DNA of 64,000 nucleotides from Hermatobates lingyangjiaoensis (GCA_026182355.1 JAPFBL010000070.1:1289501-1353500), one strand, 5' to 3'; counted from the stretch's first letter, positions 9,740-20,400 are shown. Translations and numbers: made by a program. The notes: a model not told the origin generated them from the sequence alone.

Positions 9740-10300
9740 AGGCAACTCATATGGAAACCGTTTCAGGATCTACATTTTTTATACGATATATCAGTATACT
9801 GTATACCGTTAATATACTTCCAAACCGCAGTAAGAAAATCAGAAGTTTGCCTAACATCTTCTAACTAAAATATGTGGACTTCACTTTTTCCTAATTTTAT
9901 CATACACTTTACCCGTGAGCCGTTGAGTCATCGAACAACCTTCTTTTTAATGTAATCATGTTCACATAAATGCAGATAAACTCTAAATTAATTCATTTTT
10001 AATAAGAAATAATGAACATATGCAAGGATAATGAACACATTTTTAAAACAGTTCTCCTTATTTACATTTTTTGTACAATTTAAATTTTCTGAAAAATAAA
10101 CTTTAATGTTTTCTTTCTTCTGAGACCCACACGTAATTGGCCATATCAAAATGATATTTTATGGTACATACATGAACTAAAACTTTCTGTATTTTCTTTC
10201 CTTGAGACTTATAAATAGTCATGGCAAATGCTAACTGAATGGGGAATTGAATCGTAAAAAAGGAAAGTTGTACTCTTCAGAGAAAACAATTTTCAATCTT
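9740..10300. other. AT-rich spacer
   Basis: No reading frame, RNA or repeat that I can support. Confidence 0.5.
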
Positions 10301-10305
10301 AGAAA

Positions 10306-10635
10306 TTAACCTATTTTCCCTTGACAACACGATGCGATAATTTTATAAACAATGACATTATCATAAAGCTCCTCAGTTATTAGTCTTGTTCCATTAAATA
10401 AGTGCGACGGATCAATGTTTCTTACACATACGCTTGACAGAAACTTCTTTCTTGAGTTGTAGGTTATGTTGGAGCAATCCAGACAACTGTAGTGAGTCAA
10501 GCAATTTTTGTGGTTTCTGTTCCAACACAAACAGATATTGTTTAATTTCCCCTGGAAATTATTCAAGGAACCTATGAATAATTCCACCGTGTGTCTCGTT
10601 AAATGAAACTTTAGAATAGAATTTTCTGTGATCAA
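10306..10635 (-). pseudogene. Helitron-like helicase relic, copy 3
   Basis: A 109-residue minus-strand frame. The last 43 residues contain VRNIDPSHLFNGTRLITEEL then YDNVIVYKIIAS. This is the Pif1/Helitron helicase C-terminal pattern (N-L/I-D-P...L-C-N-G-T-R-L...NVI), with Phe for the usual Cys. The first 65 residues do not show helicase motifs and may be decayed or unrelated. Copies 1 and 2 lie at 1-240 and 1436-1645 in the opposite orientation. This copy keeps the longest uninterrupted frame, but too short for a helicase, so it is a transposon remnant. Confidence 0.5.
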
Positions 10636-11047
10636 CTTTTGTGGATGGCGAATGAAGATTAGATGTGTTTAATCCCCTAATCAACATTATGTGTCTACAT
10701 ATAATCTACATATCTTCGGGTAGTAATAATCTCTTCATTTTAATTCTTTCCAAGTTTATCTTCACCAATATTTATTAAAAATTTAGAGTATTCCTCAGCG
10801 TCTTTTCTGAACTCTCATATTGCAAGTTAAATGGAATTTAGTAAATTTGCGCCACAAATAAGACTCATTCAAACATTATAGATATCAGCATAAGTTCCTC
10901 TTTTAACAACTGGAAGAAGTTGTTAATTTCTTAAAGGCTACAGCCCATGTAATTAGTCCTCAACTCTTTAATTTAGAGGTTAGTTTTCTTGAGAACTTCC
11001 CTGTACCTTCCAATGCATCGGGAGCTTTAACTATCATTTTTATTGAA

Positions 11048-11050
<3 letters not shown>

Positions 11051-11089
<39 letters not shown>
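11051..11089. repeat. (TA)n microsatellite
   Basis: Simple TA repeat without a recognised PLE end beside it. Confidence 0.9.
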
Positions 11090-11090
<1 letters not shown>

Positions 11091-11355
11091 CATTATGACA
11101 AAGTGTTTTTTGATTACGGACATAGTTGTATGTTGTTAATAATTTAGTTATATTAATTTGATTTCTAAAACTTCTGTTACCTATAACAATTATCATATTT
11201 TGGTATAATAACTAACTGTTTCTTCTTATTGTCGATTATCCATTAAAGTTACTCTTTCTTAACTTATAATTCAATCATTGTAATTTAGGTCGAAACATTA
11301 TTATTTATTATTTCGACATCATTTATATCAGGTTTTGGAAGCTTATTGTACGAAA

Positions 11356-11420
11356 GCCTCTTTGGCGCAGATGGTAGCGCGCTGGACTTTCAATGCCAAG
11401 GGCGTTGGTCCGATTCCTAC
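11356..11420 (+). repeat. tRNA-derived SINE head / tRNA relic
   Basis: Contains a Pol III A box (TGGCGCAGATGG, 11363-11374) with D-arm GCGC/GCGC, and a B box (GGTCCGATTCC, 11407-11417) at tRNA spacing. The anticodon stem is poor and the 3' side does not pair with the 5' acceptor GCCTCTT, so it is not an intact tRNA. The D arm looks most like tRNA-Trp or tRNA-Met. The downstream body may extend several hundred bases, but I cannot set its end. Confidence 0.5.
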
Positions 11421-11689
11421 AAAAATATCGAATATTTTATTCAGTTTAGAGCGAGTTCAAATATTTAAGCGCAAACATTGGAGTTTTATGAGTATATAGA
11501 TAGATTTGTTTTCTCACTTTTTACTGTTGTTTAGACGTAGATTTGTGTTGCACGTGTTTAATGTGAAAGGTTGTTACGAAATATAGATCGTCCTGGAATT
11601 GGAACGAATAAGATCGGCAGTGGTTGACGTTCGTGACGTCCAAAGCTTGCTCAACCAATACGTATTCTTTCCTTATCTGTAATACTTAC

Positions 11690-11880
11690 TTTCTCTAATA
11701 CTTTATTTCTAACTATACCTACTCTATTAATTCTTACCTTCTTTCTATTATTTTCATTTGCGTTAAGTACTTTGTATATCTTTTTTTTTTGTACCAAATT
11801 TTTTTTGCCTTTCCTTGTTCTTTATTGATTTTTTTTAATCTATTTATACTATATTTAAAAAAAATCTTTTTTTGACAATC
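11690..11880. repeat. T-rich degenerate repeat
   Basis: Low-complexity TTTATTTCTAAC/CTTTCTT-like sequence resembling 13260-13440 and 7140-7400; probably PLE untranslated sequence. Confidence 0.35.
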
Positions 11881-12059
11881 TCATTGGTTTTGTATAAAAT
11901 GCTACTTGGTAAGTTCCTTTTACAGCTAATCGTGTTAGCAGGAAGTTAGTTTGTAGAATTGAATCTCTCAGTATGAAGATCGTGAATGCCTAGACTGCGG
12001 TTCACTTTAATGATACATGTTTGAAAAAGGATCTCCTGTCTATTTATATCAATATATAT

Positions 12060-12300
12060 ATTATTAAATTTCTTCCCAACTTCTCTATGTATTATTTTTC
12101 GATACAGTTTTTCAAGATTTCGGATCTCACATTTCCATTTACTTGGTACTGAATACAACAGTTCCAAGTAAATGGAAATGTGAGATCCGAAATCTTGAAA
12201 AACTGTATCGAAAAATAATACATAGAGAAGTTGGGAAGAAATTTAGTAATGTTTGTATAAACGAAGGTCTGCTACCTAGTTACACTAATATATATATATA
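12060..12300. pseudogene. PLE N-terminal fold-back
   Basis: The two strands meet head-to-head near 12164. The plus strand (about 12160-12290) reads a Lys-rich segment, then KFSNVCINEGLLPSYTN, then (TA)n. The minus strand (12060-12165) reads the same N-terminal segment, diverging after KKFNNIYI. The pattern is the same N-terminal PLE fragment as at 6337-6530 but from another family, and shows that fold-backs form at 5' as well as 3' PLE ends. Confidence 0.6.
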
Positions 12301-12432
12301 TAAACTATATTGACACAAAGAACACTCAGAAATGAAACAGAAACTCACTACTCTATTTTGATGTCCTCGTCATCAGGAAAATAGAAACGAGTCGCTCCGC
12401 AGGCAGACAACGACATATATAACGACTTATAT
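12296..12432 (-). repeat. PLE-end family J, decayed
   Basis: Minus strand carries CUGAUGA and the family J stem region near 12340-12390, but the GAAA position reads CAAA. Bounded by TA repeats on both sides. Confidence 0.5.
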
Positions 12433-12537
12433 ATATATATATAAATTATATGTTTTCCTTATCTGGACCACAAATATTTAACACTATTTTTCTTTTTTAT
12501 CGAGGTTTGGTCTAGCTTCAATAATTCAACACCTTTA

Positions 12538-12577
12538 AGCCGATGTTTCGTGTATATTTTTAAACATCATCAGGGCT
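12538..12577 (-). ncRNA. Hammerhead ribozyme motif, family D (left arm)
   Basis: AGCC, CUGAUGA, extra U, a GU/AC stem II with a large A-rich loop, GAAA, CA, UC, GGCU. GGCU pairs with AGCC over 4 bp. Confidence 0.65.
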
Positions 12578-12799
12578 ACATCAATACAGAATTTAATTAC
12601 AATAACATGAAACATAATTATATTACATTATTTGCTTAATATACATAATTACCTTGGTATTTTTCTATTTGTGAGGAACACAAACCGTTATGCAGTTGTT
12701 TCCTCACAATAGAAAAATACCAAGATTATTATGTATATTAGTTAAATAATGTAATATGATTATGTTTCATGTTATTGTAATTAAATTCTGTATTGATGT

Positions 12800-12839
12800 A
12801 GCCCTGAAGATGTCTGCAATTATAGACGAAACGTCGGCT
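12800..12839 (+). ncRNA. Hammerhead ribozyme motif, family D (right arm)
   Basis: AGCC (12800-12803), CUGAAGA, extra U, stem II GUCU/AGAC around 8 nt, GAAA (12828-12831), CG, UC, GGCU (12836-12839). Complete core, 4-bp stem I, 4-bp stem II. Confidence 0.75.
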
Positions 12840-12899
12840 TAAAGGTGTTGAATTATTGAAGCTAGACCAAACCTCGATAAAAAAGAAAAATAGTATATA

Positions 12900-13600
12900 C
12901 ATTATATAAAGAGAGTAATGTTTTTCTTAGGGTTATAAAGTTTGTATATTACGTTGTTTTAATGCAAGTTTTATTCATATTTTAATAATATAAAAAAATA
13001 TGTTTTAGTTAAATTTTAATGGTTTAAATAATTACAAGGCACGCGAAACAAGTAATATATGAGGTAATTAAACATTAGCATGCAACTTGACAAAGGCTTC
13101 TGACCTCTCATGTAGCCTATTGCCAGCTCTCAATGCACAGTATTAATAAATCAAAGTATGTGAAAATCTGCGCATTTTTCTTAATTTAACCACAAAAATT
13201 AGGTTACCTAATGCCCGCTCCTACCAGGCCTAAACCTTAAACGTTAGATATTTTTTAAATTTTTACTTTTTTATTCATCTTTTTTTTTAATTTTTACTGT
13301 TCTTTTTTGTTTTTATTTTCTATTTATTTATTTTCAGTTTGTTGACTGTAGTTATAATTTGGTTTCTTATGCTTCTAATCTATCTTCTTCTTTTTTCTAT
13401 ACTTATTTCTAACTTTCTTATCTCTCTTTACTATCTCTTATACGATACTGGTGTTCGATAACGTTGGAGTGGTGTTGTTAACGGTTGATCAGCCTGCAGC
13501 GCTACGACCGCCGAAGTCGTTTTGACGAATTTCGTTTCGAAATATTGATCCCAGTAAGTGTTTTTTCTCTTTATGTGTTGTTTGATCAGTTCTTTATCTC
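12900..13600. other. Non-coding, AT-rich with T-rich tracts
   Basis: No gene. The tract 13260-13440 is T-rich degenerate repeat. The less AT-rich segment 13450-13540 looks transposon-like but I cannot name it. Confidence 0.45.
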
Positions 13601-13639
13601 TCTAGTTTGGACCGTTTAGTATTTCATTATATATATATA

Positions 13640-13779
13640 TATATAATAAATTCAAAACGAAGGAAACACACAGAAAGACACAGACATAACTCACATCGAT
13701 ATTTCGACCATCGTCGTCATCAGGATGTGTGAAGAGCGAAGAGCGAAGAGTCCCGCAGGAAGACAGGGCGGTACTCATT

Positions 13780-13790
<11 letters not shown>
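13640..13790 (-). repeat. PLE-end family H
   Basis: A single copy between TA tracts with a hammerhead at 13692-13729 (minus). A short GAAGAGC triplication follows at 13731-13750. Confidence 0.7.
13692..13729 (-). ncRNA. Hammerhead ribozyme motif, family H
   Basis: CACAUC, CUGAUGA, extra C, stem II GAC/GUC around GAUG, GAAA, UA, UC, GAUGUG. The 3' strand GAUGUG is the perfect 6-bp complement of CACAUC, the best stem I in the window. UC is a canonical cleavage dinucleotide. Confidence 0.8.
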
Positions 13791-13826
<36 letters not shown>

Positions 13827-13827
13827 A

Positions 13828-14045
13828 AAGATATCACTAAACACGTGAAATAGCAATCAATGTTCAAACCACAATAAGAATTGGAAAACAAGACTAAATC
13901 TTTCAACGGTAACAAGGTCTTCGTCAGAGTCAAAAACCAACTGAGTCAGGGGTTTTCGTCAGTTGGTTTTTGACTCTGACGAAACCGCTTGTTACGGTTG
14001 AAAGATCTTAGTCTTGATTTGCCATTTCTTTTTTGGTTTGATCAT
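13828..14045. repeat. PLE-end family A fold-back
   Basis: Head-to-head arms between TA tracts. The right hammerhead (13972-14013, plus) is nearly complete; the left (13892-13931, minus) has a shortened stem II. The loop carries an extra partial copy of the CAGTTGG segment. Confidence 0.8.
13972..14013 (+). ncRNA. Hammerhead ribozyme motif, family A
   Basis: GACU, CUGACGA, stem II AACCG/CGGUU, GAAA, GAUC, UU, AGUC (14010-14013). Stem I pairs perfectly. One base is missing from stem II relative to 1862-1904. Confidence 0.65.
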
Positions 14046-14048
14046 ATA

Positions 14049-14087
<39 letters not shown>

Positions 14088-14183
14088 AGTTCAAGATTAA
14101 CAAAGACAACACACAAAGTAGGAAACACCTTACAGACTCAAATTTTCGGGAATCCGTCTTCGGATATATTTTATTATTATTAT

Positions 14184-14400
14184 TTAGTATACTTTGGTAG
14201 CAGTCCTTCGGATATACATGCTTTGTTGAACACGACAGAGTAGTTCTTGTCTATAAGTTTCTTCTCGAGAACTTCGATTTGCCGAAAAACACCTCAACCG
14301 TTGTTCTAACAACGAAAAAACTGTTTTTTGGCAAATCCAAGTTCTCGAGAAGAAACTTATAGACAAGAACTACTCTACCGTGTTCAACAAAGCATATATA
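14184..14400. pseudogene. PLE N-terminal fold-back
   Basis: Arms (about 14213-14300 and 14310-14395) encode, when read toward their outer ends, a Lys/Glu-rich segment (VLEKKLIDKNYS) leading to FNKACISEGLLPKYT on the left arm. The right arm is cut by (TA)n just after FNKA. The turnaround is near 14300. It is the same N-terminal motif as 27640-27735. Confidence 0.6.
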
Positions 14401-14545
14401 TATAAAGGCTGAGTCGTTATCAGCCTTTGGAGCGATTCACTTCTTTTCCTGAAGACGAGGACATCGAAATATAGTGTGAGTTCAGTGATTTCTTTTTCTA
14501 TGTGTTTTTCTTTTTTTAAATTTATTATATATATATATATAATAT
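14400..14545 (+). repeat. PLE-end family J
   Basis: Hammerhead-like core at 14438-14480 (plus): CUGAAGA, extra C, weak CGA/UCG stem II, GAAA, UA, UA. Ends in (TA)n. Confidence 0.55.
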
Positions 14546-14564
14546 AATAAAAGTTCAATGTAGA

Positions 14565-14760
14565 CGAACAAATATAGACTAATTAAAAAATCACCCTTAC
14601 AGTCTCTAATTTTTGGTTTGAACCTCTTCAGGAGAGGTAAGGGAGGGATACGAAGTGCAGTGGTACAGAGACAAACACTGCAGTTGGAATCAAACTGCAG
14701 AGGATAAGGTAGAAAAGAATAAACTTTTAATAGCAAGAATCAAAAATAAACATAATCAAT
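14565..14760 (-). repeat. PLE-end family I
   Basis: The minus strand has a hammerhead-like fold at 14603-14635: UCUC, CUGAAGA, stem II GGUU/ACC, AAAA in place of GAAA, AU, UA, GAGA. Stem I pairs perfectly. Loss of the invariant G12 should inactivate it; the 48791-48824 copy keeps GAAA. Confidence 0.6.
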
Positions 14761-15240
14761 TATATAGAAAGAGAATGAGAAATTTATGAAGGGAAGTGCT
14801 TTGGAGAATGTGAAAGGACATACAAAACACTAAAAGCATAGGAATCAAGAGCTGGAAGAGATTGGCTAATGCACCACTAGTCCTGTCATAATTCATAAAA
14901 AGGATTAGTTTTGGAGAAGTCAGTGTGAAAGGATTACTGAGATCAGTCAAAACCATGTATGCATTACTGAAAGAGAAAGAACTTTTGAAATTAATTTAGT
15001 TTTTAAGGGAAACTGAGACTTCTTTTCAGTAAAAGTTTAATCAAGTTCTCCTTTGTCTACGTGATTTTCTCTATGAAGATAGCCGTACTCTTAGGTGTTA
15101 TAATATAATTATAATTATATGTTTATATACATGCAGAGTATAATTTCATAAATAATTATAATATAGTATTATATTATTTTAAAACATTTGTTTAATTCTC
15201 GCAATTCTGTTAATATTATTTTTAAATAAAATGGATTGAT
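14760..15240. other. Spacer, no gene
   Basis: AT-rich. The 66-codon minus frame at 14756-14956 has no recognisable feature. Confidence 0.45.
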
Positions 15241-15245
15241 ATTTA

Positions 15246-15765
15246 TTATACTTATCATATTATATTATGGATTGCTATATACTTGCTATACTTATATGAT
15301 AATATGATTGCTATACTTATCATATTATATTATGGATTGCTATATACTTGCTATACTTATATGATAATATGATTGCTATACTTATCATATTATATTATGG
15401 ATTGCTATATACTTGCTATACTTATATATAATATTTGTTACTTATCATATTATATTATGGATTGCTATATACTTGCTATACTTATATGATAATATGATTG
15501 CTATACTTATCATATTATATTATGGATTGCTATATACTTGCTATACTTATATGATAATATGATTGCTATACTTATCATATTAATTATGGATTGCTATATA
15601 TTGCTATACTTATATATAATATGTTGCTATATTATCTATTATATTATGGTTGCTATATAGCTATACTTATAATAATATGATTGCTATACTTACATATTTA
15701 TTATGGATTGCTATATACTTGCTATACTTATATGATAATATGATTGCTATACTTATCATATTATT
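15246..15765. repeat. AT-rich minisatellite, 65-bp unit
   Basis: About eight copies of a 65-bp unit built from TGCTATACTTAT words, with small deletions in some units. A family A fold-back (15766-15976) is inserted in it: the repeat motif ATCATATTATGGATTG resumes at about 15978. Confidence 0.92.
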
Positions 15766-15799
15766 CAATGTTCAAATCACAATAAAAATGGGAAAACAA

Positions 15800-15843
15800 G
15801 ACTAAGATCTTTCAACCATAACAAGCGGTCTTCGTTAGAGTCA
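15800..15843 (-). ncRNA. Hammerhead ribozyme motif, family A (left arm)
   Basis: GACU and AGUC are present. The core reads CUAACGA because G5 is changed, so it is probably inactive. Confidence 0.5.
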
Positions 15844-15865
15844 AAACCTCAACTGTTGGGTTTTT

Positions 15866-15908
15866 GACTCTGACGAAAACCGCTTGTTACGGTTGAAAGA
15901 TCTTAGTC
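15866..15908 (+). ncRNA. Hammerhead ribozyme motif, family A (right arm)
   Basis: GACU (15866-15869), CUGACGA, extra A, stem II AACCG/CGGUU, GAAA, GAUC, UU, AGUC (15905-15908). Complete core. Confidence 0.7.
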
Positions 15909-16353
15909 TTGTTTTCCCATTTCTTATTGTGATTTGATCATTGATTGTTATTTCACGTGTTTATGTGAAATCTTTTTATCATATTATGGATTGGTATATC
16001 ATAATAACGACTGGAGGTTCAAAAAGCAATCACCCATTACATTCCAATGTGAAACATATTCAAAGGTGTATAAGGGATTTGTGTATTTTCAGAACAACTC
16101 AACATTTTTTACGTGATTTGTTCAAAAATGTGTTTTTTTTTAATAATATGAGATATGATTTTATATTATGATTATATACAGGTTGTCCCTAAATAATGTA
16201 TACACACTTCAAATGATTGTAATTTAGCTGTTTATTATTATACGTTAAATTTTAAATATGTAAAATAATTTACAAACATGATTTTATTGCTTTAACATCA
16301 CATGTCTTAAAATATTGTCATTTCTGGTCAACACACTGTCAATAACAGAAAGG

Positions 16354-16832
16354 ATGTCCCAGAAAAAGTGTACATCTTTTATAAACTGATAATAATATTT
16401 CTGTTTTTGGCTGTAAATACATTTTAAGTAGGAAGTTACATCCTAAATTATCCCATTCCGGTAATGAAGATGTTCAAAACTAAAGTAGTACTTGGAAAGG
16501 TGCAACAAGTTCAAGTAAACAAGACCAGGCACAATGGAGTCAAATTGTCCTCTCCTCTTGGTGGTAGATCATAACTGTGGATTTTCAGTTCCCCCAAAAT
16601 AGTAATGTTTAATCCAACCATTTAATTTGAATGTGATCAACACATCGCTACACAGTCTTTGTTGGAAAGTGTTTATTTTCGTTCCATCTTCCCGCATTGG
16701 TTTGGATCATGGTCATTAAAGATAATAGGCTAATATGGAACGTAACTTTTACACTTAGAAAGTTTTTGTAATCAAAAATAAACCGTTAACTTATCAACTG
16801 CTAAAAGATGTACACATTTTTTTCTGGGACAT
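16354..16832. mobile_element. MITE-like element with ~28-bp terminal inverted repeats
   Basis: The left end ATGTCCCAGAAAAAG...TGTACATCTTTTA (16354-16381) is matched inverted at 16802-16832, with two extra bases in the A run. Internal sequence shows no intact transposase frame. Flanks outside the TIRs remain loosely similar and no clear TA duplication is visible, so the superfamily is unresolved. A separate TGTCCC-like word at 16184 has no partner. Confidence 0.6.
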
Positions 16833-17490
16833 GTTCGTGTTATCAGTGGTTCCTGGTTTAGAACGGACAACATTCGAGAACAGTATCATGAACAGCAAAT
16901 AATAATCTATTGTATAGAATTTTCTTAAATTTTGTTTAAGAATTTTTTTTAAATTTTCTTAAACTTAAATTTAGATTTTCTTAAATATGTTTAACAAATC
17001 ATTATTAACAGTCCTAATAGAAAAGAGCCATGCATTTCTAGATAGTTACGAGTACTATTGGCAATATTTGATATCCTGTCGCATAGACCAGCTCTGAGCA
17101 GTCAATGCCACCTATTGTCGTATTTGCCTCACTGCCAGTCGATTATCAAGCACTACAGGCCTGATGACATTTCTGCATGAACCGTATAAACCTATCCTCT
17201 CACGGCTTATCCCATCGTATGTGTTAATTATTACATTTTCCTATTATATACAGAAAGTTATCTTCATAAATGCTCCATTTTTCTAAAAATGTTTTAAATC
17301 AATTGATATAGTTTTTTTTGAAAATATTGTTTACAAAATATAGCATAAACAATAACATTATTAGCTGATATTACATAGGTCTTTTTTAAAGGGTTTATTT
17401 GGAATTATTTTTCTATTTTTTATATTACTATTGATCTATTAAATAGCAACCCCCGTTTCATTTTCAACTACCCTTTATATATAGGTCATA
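16833..17490. other. AT-rich spacer
   Basis: Nothing supported. The segment 17080-17220 is less AT-rich but has no open frame of note. Confidence 0.45.
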
Positions 17491-17645
17491 AATCAATGAT
17501 CAAACCATAATATGAAATGGGAAAATAAGACTAAGATCTTTCAACCGTACCAAGCAGTCTTTGGTTCGGTTGAAAGAGTTCTTTTCCCATTTCATATTGT
17601 GGTTTAATCATTGATTGCTATTTCAGGTGTTTATGCAATTTCTTT
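17491..17645. repeat. PLE-end family A fold-back, internally deleted
   Basis: Arms start and end like family A, but the centre including CUGACGA is gone on both sides; only the GGUUGAAAG part remains. Confidence 0.65.
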
Positions 17646-17754
17646 CTATAGATTATAAATATATAGGTTCACTTTGAATTAAAAACAAACGGTCCCAACG
17701 CACATATAATTAAAATTACTTCAAGAAAACACAAAAGGTGTATTAAGATATTTA

Positions 17755-17920
17755 AGGTGTATATTTATATTAATAAACTATGTTCACAAAAGGAACACAC
17801 GAAAAGGAAACAGAAACTGACTACATAATTTCGATGGTCTCGTCATCAGGAAGATAGTAGTGAGTTTCTGTTTCATTCCTGTGTGTTATTTTTGTGAATA
17901 TAGTTTATTCAGTTCGTGGA
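17755..17920. repeat. PLE-end family J fold-back
   Basis: Short palindrome: AAACTATGTTCACAAAAGG on the left is mirrored at 17890-17912. A hammerhead-like core lies on the minus strand (CUGAUGA, extra C, weak stem, GAAA, 17812-17852) with a G at the position that should be H, so it is probably inactive. Confidence 0.6.
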
Positions 17921-18310
17921 ACTTTTTTTCATTCAATTGGTTTATATTTATAAATATACAGTTGTATTTGTAGTTTTTTACTACTAATTTGCACTATGGT
18001 TTTATTATATTTTAAGCTTTTCAAGCGATAACTACAGCATGTTGACTATGTATTTAAAAATGAAAACTTAAATAAGTTTGACTGATATGCGTCAGAGTAT
18101 ATCACGAATTCCCTTCATTCTATTTATTAATTTATATAAAAATATATTTCAACTATAGTATTTTATTTTAACTAGAGTATCTAATATTATTTTGTTTATC
18201 GTTACGTACCCGATTTTATAATTGGAACCATAAATTCCTAACTCATTGAGTTTAAAATTGAAATTATCGATATAGCTTTCCAAGTAACTGTTGATAGTAA
18301 CTGGGTAAAG

Positions 18311-18800
18311 TTGATAGCCCTCAATGTAAGCACTGTAGCTCGGGGTAAAACGACGATGCAGAGCATACCTTCTTCTTCTGTGCTAAATGGGGAGTGCTGC
18401 GCCATGATTAAATTAATTATGATTAAATTAATAGCATCACTGGGTGAGGTCACTCCAGAGAACATAGTTCAAAAGATGCGCCAAAATGAAGATAATTGGT
18501 CAAAAGCTGCAAACTTTGTAGAGGCGGTTCTCCGTCATAAGAAAAATGAAAGCACGAGGCAATGAAAACGATAATTCATAGGTGAACGAATGGGGACAGG
18601 AAGGTGAATCCTATTCAGGAGGACTGAGGCACTGGCATGAAGTAATGTGCAAACGGTTTCCGTGTCGGGTATTGCCAGGAAATAGGATGTGGTTTTTTAG
18701 TGGGTCGGGACCCCCAACCCCACATAACCTAAGCAAGACGTCTTGCTAAGGGATCTGATGAACAAATTTTTCCACATCCTACGACGAAAAAAAAACTGTA
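18311..18800 (+). pseudogene. LINE (non-LTR retrotransposon) 3' end relic
   Basis: The frame 18311-18565 ends with SLGEVTPENIVQKMRQNEDN followed by W, then FVEAVLRHKKNESTRQ and a stop. This matches the C-terminal tail of many LINE ORF2 proteins (LG-x-x-LTPENLV...W..V..FV..VL..K...R). The next 220 bp (18566-18790), with GTGGGTCGGGACCCCCAACC and a poly-A-rich end near 18786, fits a LINE 3' UTR. Everything upstream (RT, endonuclease) is missing, as expected for 5' truncation during target-primed reverse transcription. The clade is not resolved, though a Jockey/CR1-like tail is suggested. The first 40 residues of the frame are probably not ORF2. Confidence 0.6.
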
Positions 18801-20400
18801 AAAAGATCAGTCCATTACATTTTCATTATATTTGCAGTATCCTATAGACAAATTAAAACAAATTGATTACTTATTATGTATTTCTTTATAGAAAAGTTGA
18901 TTATAGACCATTGCACATTTTAGTTCTTATTACATATTAAATTTCTATTATGGTTATATAAATATCCATTACAGCCATTGAAATAATCTTCTATTAGTTT
19001 GATATAAGCAAAATTTGCTGGGTTCCGTGAGATCTTGCTTGAAGTATAATTCGAGGTGAATTTTATCAAAAGTATGTGTGACGGACGAATTGTATTCTCT
19101 GCATCTGGAATCCCTAGAAAATTCGATATATTATTTGGAGGAATCTGATGTACAGGAACTGTCTTAGGCGCGAAATGACATTTCTATCTTTAAAATCTGA
19201 TTTGTATTTCTTCATTTTTGCAATACTCTTTTATTGTTATTTACAGGATATTTTTTTTATTTTCTATTAAAAATTCACAAAATATTTTTAACTAACTTAT
19301 AACTTATAAAATTATTTAAATGATAAAAGCAATTATGATTATTTTAGATTTTGTTTTTTTTTTCGTTTTGTATGAGTTCTACTTGAGTTTAAAATAGCAA
19401 GGTATTCGTCACGTTACTTCAGTTAAAGAAATGTGCTTTATTGGGACACATGATTAGTATTATGCATTTTACAAGCTCTAGAGGTTCCTATATGTATTGC
19501 TAAAGTTGCCATAGTAAAAAATGTTCATGGGAAACGCCATACTAAAAAGTTTCAATATTTAGAAATAGAGACAATGATATACTGTTCAATTTCCATCACA
19601 GATTTTTTTAAAAATGTCCCTTCAGAGTTAGTAAGATATCAAACATTATTTGGATGTGACCAGATGATGAACTCTGGCTTCATTACTTCTCTGTGAAAAC
19701 AAGTTTAAGAATTCTGCATGACATCCAGATCTTTTTGCTCAGATTCTTAACCTGACCCAATCTTCCCCAACTCTTTAAGCCTGTATGTTGTGCATTACCA
19801 CTACATCTGTCTAAAAGTATCACAAAACATGTCATAACCCTTGTTTCATGTGACATGTTAGCAAACATGTGGTGCCGCAAGTTTGGTCAACCAAAGTTGA
19901 AATCGCATGACGCCTGTTGGGAAGGATTACTGTATATGTATTTCTCTAAACCTACTCATCCGTCAAAATACATTCTTTAATATATCTTAACCCTCCTTTA
20001 TTATTATTTATAACAAATAATAAGAGGAATAACAAGTAATGTTGATGTTTTGAAACAATTCAAATTAAAAACTATATTTTAGTTTTAGTGGATAAATTCC
20101 ACATATTTATCTCAATATAAATTATATTATATATAATATAAAACATTACATTAATAAATACATATCACTTAGTATTAATTCCTTAATCGATACAAGTCAC
20201 TTGATAATATCCCTGGCTAAAAATCTCTTCAGCTTTTGAGGAGAGTTAGTAATGGTTTGGTTGGATGACAGTTTCTGAATAAAATGATGGAACTTTCTAT
20301 CCTGGAATCGTATTACTTCTTAGATGAATGGGATATTGTGGTCGTTATATCTAGTATCATTGGAAACAGAAAGCAAGGGCTTGAACTATTACAGAACTAA
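18801..20400. other. AT-rich spacer
   Basis: No gene supported. The 65-codon minus frame at 19683-19880 has no recognisable motif. Confidence 0.45.

Larger units (their letters stand above)
12482..12893. repeat. PLE-end family D fold-back
   Basis: Arms 12482-12680 and 12698-12893 are reverse complements around a turnaround near 12690. Each arm carries a hammerhead (12538-12577 minus, 12800-12839 plus). The stem II loops differ between arms while core and stem I are kept. Confidence 0.85.
15766..15976. repeat. PLE-end family A fold-back inside minisatellite
   Basis: Head-to-head arms with hammerheads at 15800-15843 (minus) and 15866-15908 (plus). Both flanks carry TTATCATATTAT, either a 12-bp target duplication or simply adjacent repeat units. 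It ends with the family A terminal hairpin. Confidence 0.85.

Noticed and set aside
11356..11420. A functional tRNA gene
   Set aside because: The anticodon stem does not pair properly and the 3' acceptor strand complementary to GCCTCTT is absent.
13500..13545. TTGACGA...CGAAATATTGATC as another hammerhead
   Set aside because: A CGAA/UUCG stem can be drawn only by using core bases; stem I does not pair. Possibly a decayed copy, not enough to call.
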